From assembly GCA_045653425.1 (NCBI GenBank), contig JAZOLU010000006.1, positions 6,010 through 70,009 on the forward strand: a DNA stretch of 64,000 nt, given 5' to 3'. This DNA is from RGIG3009 sp045653425. GTDB lineage: Bacteria; Bacillota; Clostridia; Oscillospirales; Acutalibacteraceae. The notes beneath the pieces were generated by a model. It saw nothing but the letters and a program-made list of their open reading frames with translations. It searched no databases and was not told the origin of the DNA. The position numbers and the translations under genes were made by a program. Below, piece after piece: positions 16,765 to 26,019 of the stretch; within the stretch, counting starts at the first letter, position 1; the number at the start of each line of letters is the position of its first letter.

Positions 16765-19560
16765 ATGCAACAACAAGATTATAACGCCACACTGAATTTG
16801 CCCCGCACCGAGTTCCCCATGCGCGCGGGATTGCCGCAACGGGAACCTGTGTTTTTGGAGCAGTGGGACAAGAACCGTTTGTACGAGGAATTGATGAAGA
16901 AAAACGAGGGGAAACCGCGTTACGTTCTTCACGACGGACCTCCGTATGCCAACGGGAACATTCACATTGGTACCGCGCTGAACAAAATTATTAAGGATAT
17001 GATTGTGCGTTACCGCAACATGGCGGGGTACCAAGCACCGTTTGTGCCGGGGTTTGATACGCACGGTTTGCCCATTGAACTGAAAGCGCGCGCCAAAGCG
17101 GGCGTGGAAAAGGCGTTGGAAATGTCGCCGGTGGAACTGCGCGAGATTTGCCGCGAGTTTGCCGAGGGGTATATTCACGACCAAACCGAGCAGTTTAAGC
17201 GGTTGGGCGTGTTGGGCGACTGGGAACATCCTTACGAAACGCTGAGGCCCGCGTTTGAGGCGCGCCAAATTGAAGTGTTTGGCGAAATGGCAACCAAGGG
17301 CTACATTTACAAGGGGTTAAAGCCGGTGTATTGGTGTCCCGAATGCCGCACCGCGTTGGCGGAAGCCGAGATTGAGTACGCGGAGGACCCGTGCTATTCG
17401 GTGTATGTGAAGTTTGCGGTGGCGGATGAGCGCGGCGTGCTTTCTGCCAAAGGGGTGGACCCTGCCAGTGCTTATTTTGTGATTTGGACCACCACCACCT
17501 GGACATTGCCCGCCAACTTGGCGATTTGTTTGGGCCCCAACTTTACGTACCAAGCGGTGCGCTGCGGCGAGGAAACGTATATTGTGGCGGAAGCCCTGCG
17601 CGACGAAACGCTGGCCGCCGCGAACATTACGGAGTACACCGTGGTGGCGGAGTTTACCGGCGCGGAACTGGAATATATGACGGCAAAACATCCGTTTTTG
17701 GAGCGTGAATCGCTGATTATTGTGGGCGACCACGTAACGTTGGAAAGCGGTACGGGTTGCGTGCACACCGCGCCCGGTCACGGTGTGGACGACTTTAACG
17801 TGTGCAAACGGTACGAGCAGATTGGGATGGTTGTGCCGGTGGACAGCGAAGGACGTATGACCGAGGATGCCGGTGCGATTTGTGCCGGTATGACCACCAA
17901 CGAGGCGAACAAGGCCATTGCGGTACATATGGACGCGACCGGTTCGCTGCTGGCAATGAAAAAGATTGTGCACCAATACCCGCACTGCTGGCGTTGCAAG
18001 CAGCCGGTGTTGTTCCGCGCTACCGACCAATGGTTCTGCTCGGTGGATAGTTTTAAGGATGACGCCGTGCGCGCCATTAAAGAAGTGAAATGGATGCCCG
18101 CGTGGGGCGAGGACCGCATTACCTCGATGGTGCGCGACCGCAGTGACTGGTGTATTTCTCGCCAGCGTTTGTGGGGTGTGCCGATTCCGATTTTTTACTG
18201 TGAGGAGTGCGGCGAACCGATTATTGACGGCGCGTTTATTAAAGCCGTTTCTGAGTTGTTCCGTCGTGAGGGCTCGAATGGCTGGTACACGCACGAAGCG
18301 GACGAAATTTTGCCCGCCGGTGCTACTTGCCCGCATTGCGGCGGCCACCATTTCCGTAAGGAAAGCGACATTATGGACGTGTGGTTTGATTCCGGTTCTA
18401 CCCACGCGGCGGTGTTGCAAGAGCGTCCCGAACTGACGTGCCCTGCCGATTTGTATATGGAGGGTGCCGACCAATATCGCGGGTGGTTCCAATCCTCGTT
18501 GCTCACCTCGGTGGCGTGCACCGGGAAAGCCCCCTACAAAGCGGTGCTCACGCACGGCTGGGTGGTGGACGGCGAAGGCAAGGCGATGCATAAGTCGCTG
18601 GGCAACGCCATTGCGCCCGACGAAGTGATTAAGGATTACGGCGCGGAAATTTTGCGGTTGTGGGTGGCATCACTGGATTACCGCGTGGACGTGCGGTTGT
18701 CTAAGGATATTTTAAAACAGTTGACGGAGGCGTACCGCAAGGTGCGCAACACCGCGCGTTACATTTTGGGTAACCTGCACGATTTTGACCCCAACACCGA
18801 TTGCGTGGCGGATGCCGAGTTGTTTGAGATTGACCGCTGGGCACTGATGCGCTTGGAGCAGGTGGTGGCGGCGGTACGCGAAGCGTACGATAACTTTGAG
18901 TTCCACGATGCGTTTTATGCCATTCACCATTTCTGCGTGGTGGATTTGTCCAACTTCTATTTGGACGTGCTGAAAGACCGCTTGTACGTGGAGGAGGCCG
19001 CCGGCGTGAAACGCCGTGCCGCACAAACCGCCATTTACCGCATTTTGAACGCGATTACTCGCTTACTTTCGCCCATTTTGGCGTTTACGGCGGAGGAGAT
19101 TTGGTCGTTTATGCCGCACACCGCGGAAGAAGACGCGCGCGCGGCACTGCTGAACGAAATGCCGCAGGCGGAGCCCGTGAGCGAGCCGGAGTTTGAGGCG
19201 CGTTGGGCGCGGATTCACGCTTTGCGCACGGACGTGCAAAAGGCACTGGAAGAGGCGCGAGCCGCCAAGGTTATTGGCGGTTCGCTGGAAGCGAAGGTGA
19301 CGTTGTTCTGCTCGCCGGAACTGCTCACATTTGCGCAGTCGGTGGAGGCGTTGCTGCCCACGGTGTTGATTGTGTCGCAGGTGGTGCTGTGCGGCGAAGG
19401 CACGGGCGACTTTGCGGGCGATGTGGCGGGGCTCACAATTTCCGTTACCCACGCAGACGGCGGTAAATGTTGCCGTTGTTGGAGTTACAGCGACACCGTA
19501 AAAGACGAGGGCGACGCCGCCGGTTTGTGCGCGCGGTGCGCACAACTGATGGGCAGGTAA
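16765..19560 (+). CDS. ileS: Isoleucyl-tRNA synthetase
   Basis: Charges tRNA-Ile. 931 residues, the bacterial type with a C-terminal zinc site. The class I HIGH-type motif reads HIGT (67-70) and the KMSKS-type loop reads KAMHKSLGN. An editing (CP1) domain lies between them, and the C-terminal Cys cluster (CCRC...CARC) matches the zinc finger of this subtype. AAGGAG precedes the ATG. lspA follows six bases downstream, a common pairing. Confidence 0.95.
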   Translation: MQQQDYNATLNLPRTEFPMRAGLPQREPVFLEQWDKNRLYEELMKKNEGKPRYVLHDGPPYANGNIHIGTALNKIIKDMIVRYRNMAGYQAPFVPGFDTHGLPIELKARAKAGVEKALEMSPVELREICREFAEGYIHDQTEQFKRLGVLGDWEHPYETLRPAFEARQIEVFGEMATKGYIYKGLKPVYWCPECRTALAEAEIEYAEDPCYSVYVKFAVADERGVLSAKGVDPASAYFVIWTTTTWTLPANLAICLGPNFTYQAVRCGEETYIVAEALRDETLAAANITEYTVVAEFTGAELEYMTAKHPFLERESLIIVGDHVTLESGTGCVHTAPGHGVDDFNVCKRYEQIGMVVPVDSEGRMTEDAGAICAGMTTNEANKAIAVHMDATGSLLAMKKIVHQYPHCWRCKQPVLFRATDQWFCSVDSFKDDAVRAIKEVKWMPAWGEDRITSMVRDRSDWCISRQRLWGVPIPIFYCEECGEPIIDGAFIKAVSELFRREGSNGWYTHEADEILPAGATCPHCGGHHFRKESDIMDVWFDSGSTHAAVLQERPELTCPADLYMEGADQYRGWFQSSLLTSVACTGKAPYKAVLTHGWVVDGEGKAMHKSLGNAIAPDEVIKDYGAEILRLWVASLDYRVDVRLSKDILKQLTEAYRKVRNTARYILGNLHDFDPNTDCVADAELFEIDRWALMRLEQVVAAVREAYDNFEFHDAFYAIHHFCVVDLSNFYLDVLKDRLYVEEAAGVKRRAAQTAIYRILNAITRLLSPILAFTAEEIWSFMPHTAEEDARAALLNEMPQAEPVSEPEFEARWARIHALRTDVQKALEEARAAKVIGGSLEAKVTLFCSPELLTFAQSVEALLPTVLIVSQVVLCGEGTGDFAGDVAGLTISVTHADGGKCCRCWSYSDTVKDEGDAAGLCARCAQLMGR

Positions 19561-19566
19561 CCCGCT

Positions 19567-20079
19567 ATGTTTCAGTGTTTGGTGTTGGCGGTTACCGCCG
19601 TGCTGATTGGGTTGGACCAACTCACCAAATGGTTGGCGGTAACCTATCTTAAAAACGGCGAAGCCGTTACCGCTATTCCGGGGGTGTTGGAGTTTTCCTA
19701 CGTGGAAAACGAGGGCGCCGCGTTTGGGATGTTACAGGGCGGCCGCTGGTTTTTGGTGGCACTGACCACCATTTTGATTGCGGCGTTGGCGGTGTTTGTG
19801 CTTACCGGTCGGTTTCGGCGGTTTAAACTGTTTACCGTGAGCGGCACACTGATTATGGCCGGTGGTATTGGCAACTTGATTGACCGATTTATTCAAGGGT
19901 ACGTGGTGGATTTTTTGAAAGTCACCTTTATGAATTTTCCCGTGTTTAATTTGGCGGACTGTTGCGTGGTTGTGGGGTCCGTGTTGTTGCTTATCTTTTT
20001 CTGCTTTTTTTATGAGGAAAAACCGGCGACGGAGGGTGCGTATGCAACCGATACAACTGACGATTCCTCCCGAGGGTGA
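19567..20079 (+). CDS. lspA: Lipoprotein signal peptidase (signal peptidase II)
   Basis: Membrane aspartic protease cleaving prolipoprotein signal peptides. 170 residues with four predicted membrane spans. The two catalytic aspartates are D106 (GGIGNLIDR) and D131 (FNLADCCVV). An unconserved hydrophilic tail overlaps the next gene by 38 bases. Confidence 0.93.
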   Translation: MFQCLVLAVTAVLIGLDQLTKWLAVTYLKNGEAVTAIPGVLEFSYVENEGAAFGMLQGGRWFLVALTTILIAALAVFVLTGRFRRFKLFTVSGTLIMAGGIGNLIDRFIQGYVVDFLKVTFMNFPVFNLADCCVVVGSVLLLIFFCFFYEEKPATEGAYATDTTDDSSRG

Positions 20080-20953
20080 CGGGGCGCGCGCCGACCGCTT
20101 TTTGGCGGAGACGCTTGTGGTTACCCGCTCCGCCGTGCAAAAATGGATGGACGGGGGACACGTGCTGGTAAACGGACGGGTGCTTGTAAAAAGCACCCGT
20201 TTGTGCGAGGGAGACTGCGTTACCGTGACCCCGCCCGAACCGCAACCCTGTACCGCCGAGGCACAGGATATTCCGCTGGACGTGGTGTATGAGGATGACG
20301 ACTTGTTGGTGGTGAACAAGCCCAAGGGGATGGTGGTGCACCCCGCCGCCGGCAACCCCGACGGCACACTGGTGAACGCGTTGCTTGCGCACTGCCCGCA
20401 AGGGTTATCCGGCATTAACGGGGTGCTGCGCCCCGGCATTGTGCACCGCATTGACAAGGATACCAGCGGGTTGCTGATTGTGGCAAAAAACGACACGGCT
20501 CATCAAGGGTTGGCGGCGCAAATTGCGGCGCACAGTTTTACCCGCGAGTATGAGGCGGTGGTGGTTGGCCATTTGCGCCAGCAGCAGGGAACGGTGAACG
20601 CGCCCATTGGGCGGCACCCCGTTCACCGCAAAAAAATGGCGGTGACCGACCGCGGCAGCAAGCCCGCGGTGACGCATTACACGGTGCTGGGGGAGTACCC
20701 GGGCTACACGCACGTGCGCCTGCGGCTGGAAACGGGGCGCACCCACCAAATTCGCGTACATATGGCGTATTTGGGGCACCCCGTGGCGGGGGATGTGGTG
20801 TACGGCGGTGCCAAGCAACCCGCAGAACTTGGCGGGCAATGTTTGCACGCGCGGCACATTGGGTTTGAGCACCCCACCACCGGCGAGTGGATGGTGTTTG
20901 ACAGCCCGCTGCCGCCGTATTTTACCGCGTTTTTGCGCAAAATTGAACAATGA
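20042..20953 (+). CDS. RluD-family 23S rRNA pseudouridine synthase
   Basis: 303 residues. An N-terminal S4-type RNA-binding segment (about 14-60) is followed by the RluA/RluD catalytic domain with HRIDKDTSG, D138 being the expected catalytic aspartate, and the late RTHQIRVHMA motif. ATG 20042 has GGAGGG upstream and lies inside the 3' end of lspA, giving the familiar lspA-rluD coupling. Exact target uridines cannot be read from sequence. Downstream is a terminator split by the repeat at 20953-21347. Confidence 0.92.
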   Translation: MQPIQLTIPPEGDGARADRFLAETLVVTRSAVQKWMDGGHVLVNGRVLVKSTRLCEGDCVTVTPPEPQPCTAEAQDIPLDVVYEDDDLLVVNKPKGMVVHPAAGNPDGTLVNALLAHCPQGLSGINGVLRPGIVHRIDKDTSGLLIVAKNDTAHQGLAAQIAAHSFTREYEAVVVGHLRQQQGTVNAPIGRHPVHRKKMAVTDRGSKPAVTHYTVLGEYPGYTHVRLRLETGRTHQIRVHMAYLGHPVAGDVVYGGAKQPAELGGQCLHARHIGFEHPTTGEWMVFDSPLPPYFTAFLRKIEQ

Positions 20954-21347
20954 AAAGCACCGGAGAGATACGCTGTTGTTCTTAACGGAGAATTTTAATT
21001 TCCTTACATTCGTGTTAAGAACCAGCATCGCATTTGTGTGTACAAATGCCGTCGGTAAGTAGCCCAAACCCACTACAACAAAAAAGAGAAGATTCGTCTA
21101 TTCCAACGAGTCTTCTCTTTCTTTTTGTTTGTTAAGTGATATGCTGCCTTTGGCAGCGTGGTATTTTTGCTTTGCAAAAGTGGTATTAAACCCTTTGGGA
21201 TTAGTGATATTCTATTCGCCCAGAACTTGCGAAGCAAATATCACTCGGCTGAAAGCCGAATAACACTGCGTAGCAATATCACTCGCCGTAGGCGAATAGA
21301 GTTGCGTGATACTCCGCTTGGAGTATCACGCTATCTCCGGTGCTTTT
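20953..21347. repeat. Multi-hairpin dispersed element, copy 1, inside a terminator stem
   Basis: No gene here. Outer arms AAAAGCACCGGAGA (20953-20966) and TCTCCGGTGCTTTT (21334-21347) form a 14-bp stem followed by T, a terminator for rluD. Between them lies a core (about 20981-21333) shared with 25632-25986: a CTTAAC/GTTAAG stem; a strong 15-bp hairpin with T-run (21083-21126); then short stem-loops separated by GTGATAT in the first half and ATATCAC in the second; ending in GCGTGATACTCC/GGAGTATCACGC (21304-21331). The halves are mutually complementary (CTATTCGC/GCGAATAG), so the array folds as one branched structure. Confidence 0.75.
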
Positions 21348-21359
21348 TTGTGCGAAAAT

Positions 21360-22469
21360 TCAGGTGAGTAATTTTGACAGAATGGCGTTGGACACCAAAA
21401 ACCCGTCCCGCGTGAGGCGGATACCGGCGGTATCTTGTACCACCAAAGTGGGGGGCAACCCCGCCGCGCGCTTGCGCCAACGGGCGGGCAGAGGCGCGCC
21501 GAAGCGCGCGCGGTACGCCTCCTCCGTTAACCCCGCGGTTAGGCGCAGGCGCAGCATGGCGTATTCCTCCGGCGAGTTTTCCGCAATGGCGTTTTGGTCG
21601 GTACATTCCGCGACGGGCGCGGCGTCCTGTAAAAACGCGGAGAGCGAGCGAGGGTAGGCGAAGCGCCGCCCACCCCAAAACGAGTGTGCCGACGGGCCGA
21701 TGCCGATGTACGGTTCCGCGTTCCAGTATTTGAGGTTGTGGCGGCTCTCATACCCGCTTTTGGCAAAGTTGGAGATTTCGTACTGGGCAAAGCCGTGCTG
21801 TTCCAACGCCGCCGCGGCGGTGTGGTACAGTGCCACCGTTTCGTCCTCATTTGGCAGAGAGGGCGGGGCGGCGGCAAAGGGGGTGCCGTGTTCCAGTTTG
21901 AGCAGGTAGGCGGACACGTGCGTGGCCCCCCACGCCGCACAACACGCCACGGCGCGGGTAACGTCCGCCGCGGTTTGGTGGGGGGTGCCCAGCATAATAT
22001 CCAGCGATACGTTGCGAATACCCGCCGCGTGTGCGGCGGTGAGTGCCGCTTCCGTTTGCGCGGTGGTGTGACGCCGACCCAGTGCGTGCAGATGCGCGTT
22101 GTTTACCGCCTGCATACCCAGCGACAGGCGGTTGCCGCCCGCGGCGGCAAAGGCGGCGAGGGTTTCGTACAAATTATCGGCGGGGTTGGCTTCCAGCGTG
22201 ATTTCTGCCGCCTCGGGCATACGGAACAACCGCCGCGCGGCAGTTACCAGCCGCGCGAGTTGCTCACCACCCAGCAGAGAGGGGGTGCCGCCGCCGAAAT
22301 ACAACGTGTCTGCCGTGTCGTCAACGCGTGCCGACCACGCCGCCATAGCGCGCAGCAATGCCTGCACATACGCATCGCGTTCCGACTGCGTGGCGGTGAG
22401 CGAGTAAAAATCGCAATACGGGCACTTGGAAACGCAAAACGGAACGTGCAAATACACACCAATGGGCAA
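21360..22469 (-). CDS. hemW: Radical SAM heme chaperone HemW
   Basis: Heme-trafficking protein of the HemN-like radical SAM family, often misnamed coproporphyrinogen oxidase. 369 residues. The [4Fe-4S] motif is C12-x3-C16-x2-C19 (PFCVSKCPYCDF), with the GGGTPS SAM-binding loop and the IGIGPSAHSF segment. The start is taken as TTG 22469, eight bases after AAGGAGG; an upstream in-frame ATG at 22547 would run through the lysC terminator and lacks a ribosome site. Confidence 0.9.
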   Translation of the reverse strand: MPIGVYLHVPFCVSKCPYCDFYSLTATQSERDAYVQALLRAMAAWSARVDDTADTLYFGGGTPSLLGGEQLARLVTAARRLFRMPEAAEITLEANPADNLYETLAAFAAAGGNRLSLGMQAVNNAHLHALGRRHTTAQTEAALTAAHAAGIRNVSLDIMLGTPHQTAADVTRAVACCAAWGATHVSAYLLKLEHGTPFAAAPPSLPNEDETVALYHTAAAALEQHGFAQYEISNFAKSGYESRHNLKYWNAEPYIGIGPSAHSFWGGRRFAYPRSLSAFLQDAAPVAECTDQNAIAENSPEEYAMLRLRLTAGLTEEAYRARFGAPLPARWRKRAAGLPPTLVVQDTAGIRLTRDGFLVSNAILSKLLT

Positions 22470-22497
22470 GACGGCTACCTCCTTTTTGCAAATTAAC

Positions 22498-22524
22498 AAA
22501 AAAAGCCGCGGGTGCGGCTTTTTT
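22498..22524 (-). terminator. Terminator downstream of lysC
   Basis: GCCGC/GCGGC stem flanked by seven A and six T, lying ten bases beyond the lysC stop and just upstream of the hemW ribosome site. The symmetry allows action in both directions. Confidence 0.82.
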
Positions 22525-22533
22525 GGTGTGTAC

Positions 22534-23742
22534 TTAGTCGTTATCAAAGAACTTGCCGTGTACCGCCGCTACCGCGCGGTCTGCGTCTTTACGGTCGATT
22601 AACACGGAGATTTTGATTTCGCTGGTGGAAATGGTTTGAATGTTGATGTTGGCGTCGGACAGTGCCTCAAACATTTTTGACGCCACGCCTTCGTGCGTTT
22701 CCATACCCGCACCCACAATGGAGACTTTGGCGAGGTCTGTGTCGCAAGACAGACGCTTTACGCCCAAGTGAGTGCAATATTCTTTGAGTGCCGCCACGGT
22801 TTTTTCACCGTCCGCTTCCGGTACGGTGAAGGAAATGTCTTTGGTGCCGTCGCGACCCACCGATTGCAGAATGATATCCACGTTGACGTGGGCTTGTGCC
22901 ACCAAGGCAAAAATTTTAAAGGCGATACCGGGCGAGTCGGGCAGGCCCACAATGGCCACCCGCGCAATACTGGTATCTTTGGCGACTCCGGTAATAAGCA
23001 TTTTTTCCACGTTGGTTACCTCCTTAACTTTGGTGCCGGGGACTTGGGTGATGCTGGAAAGAACTTCCAGTTCAATGCCGTATTTTTTGGCCATTTCTAC
23101 CGAGCGGTTGTTGAGTACCTGTGCGCCCAGCGTGGCGAGTTCCAGCATTTCGTCGTGCGTAATCTCTTCCAACTTGCGGGCGTTTGGCACTTTGCGCGGG
23201 TCGGCGGTGAACACGCCTTCCACGTCGGTATAAATTTGGCACAGGTCCGCGTGCATAGACGCCGCAATGGCTACCGCGCTGGTGTCTGAACCGCCGCGAC
23301 CCAGGGTGGTGATGTCGTCGTATTTATTCAGGCCTTGGAAGCCCGCCACAATGACAATCTTTTTCTTGTCCAGTTCCGCGCGGATGCGCTCGGCATCTAC
23401 CTTTTTAATGCGCGCCATTGCGTGCTTGGAATCTGTGCGGAAGCCCGCTTGCCAGCCCAACAGCGAAATGGCGGGACAACCCAACTTTTCGCACGCCATA
23501 GCGAGCAGCGCAATGGAAATTTGTTCGCCCGCCGACAGCAACATATCCATTTCGCGTTTGCTGGCGTTTGGGTCAATTTCCCGCGCTTTGTCAATGAGGT
23601 CGTCCGTGGTGTCGCCCTGAGCCGAGACGACGACCACCACGTCGTTCCCTTCGCGGTACGAACGGGTGATGATGCCCGCCACGCGCATAACGCGCTCGGC
23701 ATCTGCCACCGAACTGCCGCCGAACTTTTTAACAATTAACAT
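22534..23742 (-). CDS. lysC: Aspartate kinase
   Basis: Phosphorylates aspartate, the entry to lysine, threonine and methionine. 402 residues. The N-terminal KFGGSSVAD and the GRGGSDTSA, FTADPR motifs of the kinase domain are present, followed by two ACT domains in the last third (SPGIAFKIFALVAQ and ETHEGVASKMFEALSD regions), so feedback inhibition is expected. AAGGAGG precedes the ATG. Follows hom on the minus strand. No lysine riboswitch is seen upstream of this cluster. Confidence 0.95.
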   Translation of the reverse strand: MLIVKKFGGSSVADAERVMRVAGIITRSYREGNDVVVVVSAQGDTTDDLIDKAREIDPNASKREMDMLLSAGEQISIALLAMACEKLGCPAISLLGWQAGFRTDSKHAMARIKKVDAERIRAELDKKKIVIVAGFQGLNKYDDITTLGRGGSDTSAVAIAASMHADLCQIYTDVEGVFTADPRKVPNARKLEEITHDEMLELATLGAQVLNNRSVEMAKKYGIELEVLSSITQVPGTKVKEVTNVEKMLITGVAKDTSIARVAIVGLPDSPGIAFKIFALVAQAHVNVDIILQSVGRDGTKDISFTVPEADGEKTVAALKEYCTHLGVKRLSCDTDLAKVSIVGAGMETHEGVASKMFEALSDANINIQTISTSEIKISVLIDRKDADRAVAAVHGKFFDND

Positions 23743-23773
23743 ACTCGTTCCTCCTTAGGACGTTCAATTACAC

Positions 23774-25009
23774 TTATAACTCGGCCATGCGTAAACGGCT
23801 GACCAACGTGACGTCTGACAGTGCTGCCAAGGCATCCTCCAACGCGGATGCGGTGAGCGGCGGGGTGCATACCGCCGTTTCGCCCTGTGCCGTGGCGGTT
23901 TCGGGGAGTAGGGTCACATCCCCCAGCGCACTGTGCAAACGGTTGAGCAGTGCTTGAGTGTCTGCCGTGGCAAAACGCAGCAAATAGCGGTAAGTATCCG
24001 CCCCTGCGTCCAACACGTAGTCCGGCGAGCCGGATTCCCAGAACAAATATTTGCGCGCTCCCAGGTGCTTGACTTCGTCAATTACATCTGCCACCACGGC
24101 AGATGCCGTGGGTAGTTTGCCCGCGCCGCGGCCGTAAAATACCACGTCGCCAATGGCGTTGCCACGCACCATAATGCCGTTAAATACGTCGTTAATATCT
24201 GCCAGTAAACTGGTTTTGGGAACCAGCATGGGTGCTACCAAGCAGTGCAAACGCTCGCCCACCAAACGCACGCGGCCAATGAGTTTAATAACACAACCCA
24301 GCGATTCGGCACACTGCACGTCCGCCGGGGTGAGGGCGGTGATGCCCTCCGTGTGCACCTGTTCCGGATACACGTGTTTGCCAAACGCCAGCGATGCCAA
24401 AATGCAGATTTTACGGCACGCGTCGTGCCCTTCCACGTCCGCCGCCGGGTCCCGCTCCGCGTAACCTAAACGTTGCGCCTCTGCCAGTGCCGTGTCGAAA
24501 TCCAACCCGTCTTGCACCATACGCGTGAGCATAAAGTTGGTGGTGCCGTTTAAAATGCCGGCAATTTCATACACTTCGTTTGCCGCCAAGCACTGGTCAA
24601 TGGGGCGCAAAATGGGAATGCCGCCGCCTACGCTTGCCTCAAACAAAAAGTTGAGGTTGCGCTCCTTGGCAATGGCCAGCAGTTCGTCCCCCTTGGCGGC
24701 AACCAGTTCCTTATTGGAAGTGACCACGTGTTTGCCCGCCAGCAGGCACGCTTTAACGTAGTCATACGCCGGGTGCAAGCCGCCCATCGTTTCCACCACA
24801 ATGCGAATGTCCGCATCGTTCACAATGTCATCAAACGACGTGGTGAACAACGGTGCATACGGAAGTTCCGGGAACGTGCGCAGGTCTAAAATGCGTTTGA
24901 CCGCAATGGATTCCCCCGCTTTGTGTGTGATGGTTTCGTGATTTTGGTGCAGCACTTCCGCCACACCGGAGCCGACCACGCCGTGCCCCAAAATTGCAAT
25001 TTGCACCAT
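23774..25009 (-). CDS. hom: Homoserine dehydrogenase
   Basis: NAD(P)H reduction of aspartate semialdehyde to homoserine. 411 residues: Rossmann N-terminus (ILGHGVVGSGV), substrate domain with LNGTTNFML and GYAERDPAADVEG, and a C-terminal ACT-like tail. Lies between the ACT regulator gene and lysC with short gaps, so it is probably co-transcribed with them from the promoter at 25527-25555. Confidence 0.95.
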   Translation of the reverse strand: MVQIAILGHGVVGSGVAEVLHQNHETITHKAGESIAVKRILDLRTFPELPYAPLFTTSFDDIVNDADIRIVVETMGGLHPAYDYVKACLLAGKHVVTSNKELVAAKGDELLAIAKERNLNFLFEASVGGGIPILRPIDQCLAANEVYEIAGILNGTTNFMLTRMVQDGLDFDTALAEAQRLGYAERDPAADVEGHDACRKICILASLAFGKHVYPEQVHTEGITALTPADVQCAESLGCVIKLIGRVRLVGERLHCLVAPMLVPKTSLLADINDVFNGIMVRGNAIGDVVFYGRGAGKLPTASAVVADVIDEVKHLGARKYLFWESGSPDYVLDAGADTYRYLLRFATADTQALLNRLHSALGDVTLLPETATAQGETAVCTPPLTASALEDALAALSDVTLVSRLRMAEL

Positions 25010-25033
25010 ATTGCCACTGCCTCCCCTTTTTTG

Positions 25034-25483
25034 TTAGTCCCCTTTTTGCCGAATGCCGTTTACGTGCTGAACACCCGGCACGCGCGCTACCTGCTCCAAA
25101 AACAGGTTGAGCGGTGTTGATAAATTTTCCGTGCGCGCACACAAGGTGGCGCGCGCCGTGCCGTTTTGCGGCAAATCTTGATTGATGGTGACAATGCTGG
25201 CACCCGCTTTGGAAAACGCCGCCAACACCCCCGACAACACGCCCGGACAGTCTTGCAACAGCAATTCCACCGAGACCGTGGCGGGTGCTGCTTTGCCGAT
25301 GTACGGCTCCACCACGTCCCTATACTTATAATACGCGCTGCGCGAAATACCGTGCAAGCGCGCCGCCGCGCTGACCGAGCGCACGCGCCCCGCCGCAATG
25401 TCCGTTTTTGCCGCGAGTACCTGACGGTAGATTTCCGGCAATGCCTCGGTTTTGACAAGCAGCCATTCGGGGTAATTCGCCAT
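25034..25483 (-). CDS. ACT domain protein with N-terminal helix-turn-helix (UPF0735/PheB-like)
   Basis: 149 residues. The first half has an HTH-like segment (VSAAARLHGISRSAYYKYRD) and the second an ACT fold (SVELLLQDCPGVLSGVLAAFSKAGASI, i.e. a VELLLQDCPGVL strand-loop-helix). Family members often sit next to hom or thr genes and are presumed amino-acid-responsive regulators, though the ligand is unproven. ATG 25483 is chosen because the homologous region begins there and the upstream extension runs over the promoter. First gene of the minus-strand hom-lysC cluster. Confidence 0.85.
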   Translation of the reverse strand: MANYPEWLLVKTEALPEIYRQVLAAKTDIAAGRVRSVSAAARLHGISRSAYYKYRDVVEPYIGKAAPATVSVELLLQDCPGVLSGVLAAFSKAGASIVTINQDLPQNGTARATLCARTENLSTPLNLFLEQVARVPGVQHVNGIRQKGD

Positions 25484-25526
25484 AAATTGTCCACCACCCA
25501 AGAACACTTGTTTTGAGGATGAAAAC

Positions 25527-25555
25527 ACTATAACACATCTTTTCCCCAAAATCAA
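25527..25555 (-). promoter_or_regulatory. Promoter of the ACT-hom-lysC cluster
   Basis: On the minus strand: TTGATT (25555-25550), 17-base spacer, TATAGT (25532-25527), 44 bases before the ATG. Confidence 0.75.
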
Positions 25556-25602
25556 GAGGGAAATACCAAAAAAATCACCTTTTTTTGAACAAAGCAAAAA
25601 AA

Positions 25603-26002
25603 CGAACCGCCCGCCGAAAAATGGCACTATCCTTAACGGGGAATTTGAAAATTCTTTCGATTCTGTTAAGAACCGGCGTTGCATTTGTATATACAACTGC
25701 AGTTGGGCAGTAGCCCAAACCCGTTAACAACAGAAAAGAGAAGATTCGTTTATTACAACGAGTCTTCTCTTTCTTTTTGTCTGTTAAGTGATATGCTGCC
25801 CTTGGCAGCGTGATATTTTCGCTTTGCGAAAGTGATATTAAACCCGATGGGTTTAGTGATATTCTATTCGCAAATAACTTGGCGCCGCCAAATAACACTC
25901 GGCGCAAGCCGAATATAACTGCAAAGCAATATAACTCGCCAAAGGCGAATAGAGTTGCGTGATACTCCGCTTGGAGTATCACGCTAAAAGGCGGGCGGTT
26001 CG
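25603..26002. repeat. Multi-hairpin dispersed element, copy 2, inside a terminator stem
   Basis: Second copy of the core at 20981-21333, here about 25632-25986 and in the same plus orientation. The outer arms differ from copy 1: CGAACCGCCCGCC (25603-25615) pairs with GGCGGGCGGTTCG (25990-26002). Read on the minus strand they form the pbp terminator stem, followed by a run of seven T. The internal T-tailed hairpin (25735-25772) and the final GCGTGATACTCC/GGAGTATCACGC hairpin (25957-25984) are conserved. Several stems differ from copy 1 by compensating changes (for example TTTTGC/GCAAAA against TTTCGC/GCGAAA). No coding sequence is supported here. Confidence 0.75.
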
Positions 26003-26019
26003 GAAAGGTTTGAGGTGGG

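Noticed and set aside
21130..21333. CRISPR-like array
   Set aside because: Units are short hairpins with differing stems and a half-inverted order, with no constant repeat and unique 30-base spacers, and no cas genes.
20954..21359. Small coding frames within the hairpin element
   Set aside because: Frames are not conserved between the two copies and run through palindromes; the non-coding explanation is better.
25010..25600. Lysine or threonine leader attenuator for hom-lysC
   Set aside because: Only a promoter and short leader are present; no L-box signature or leader peptide with Thr/Ile codons was seen.
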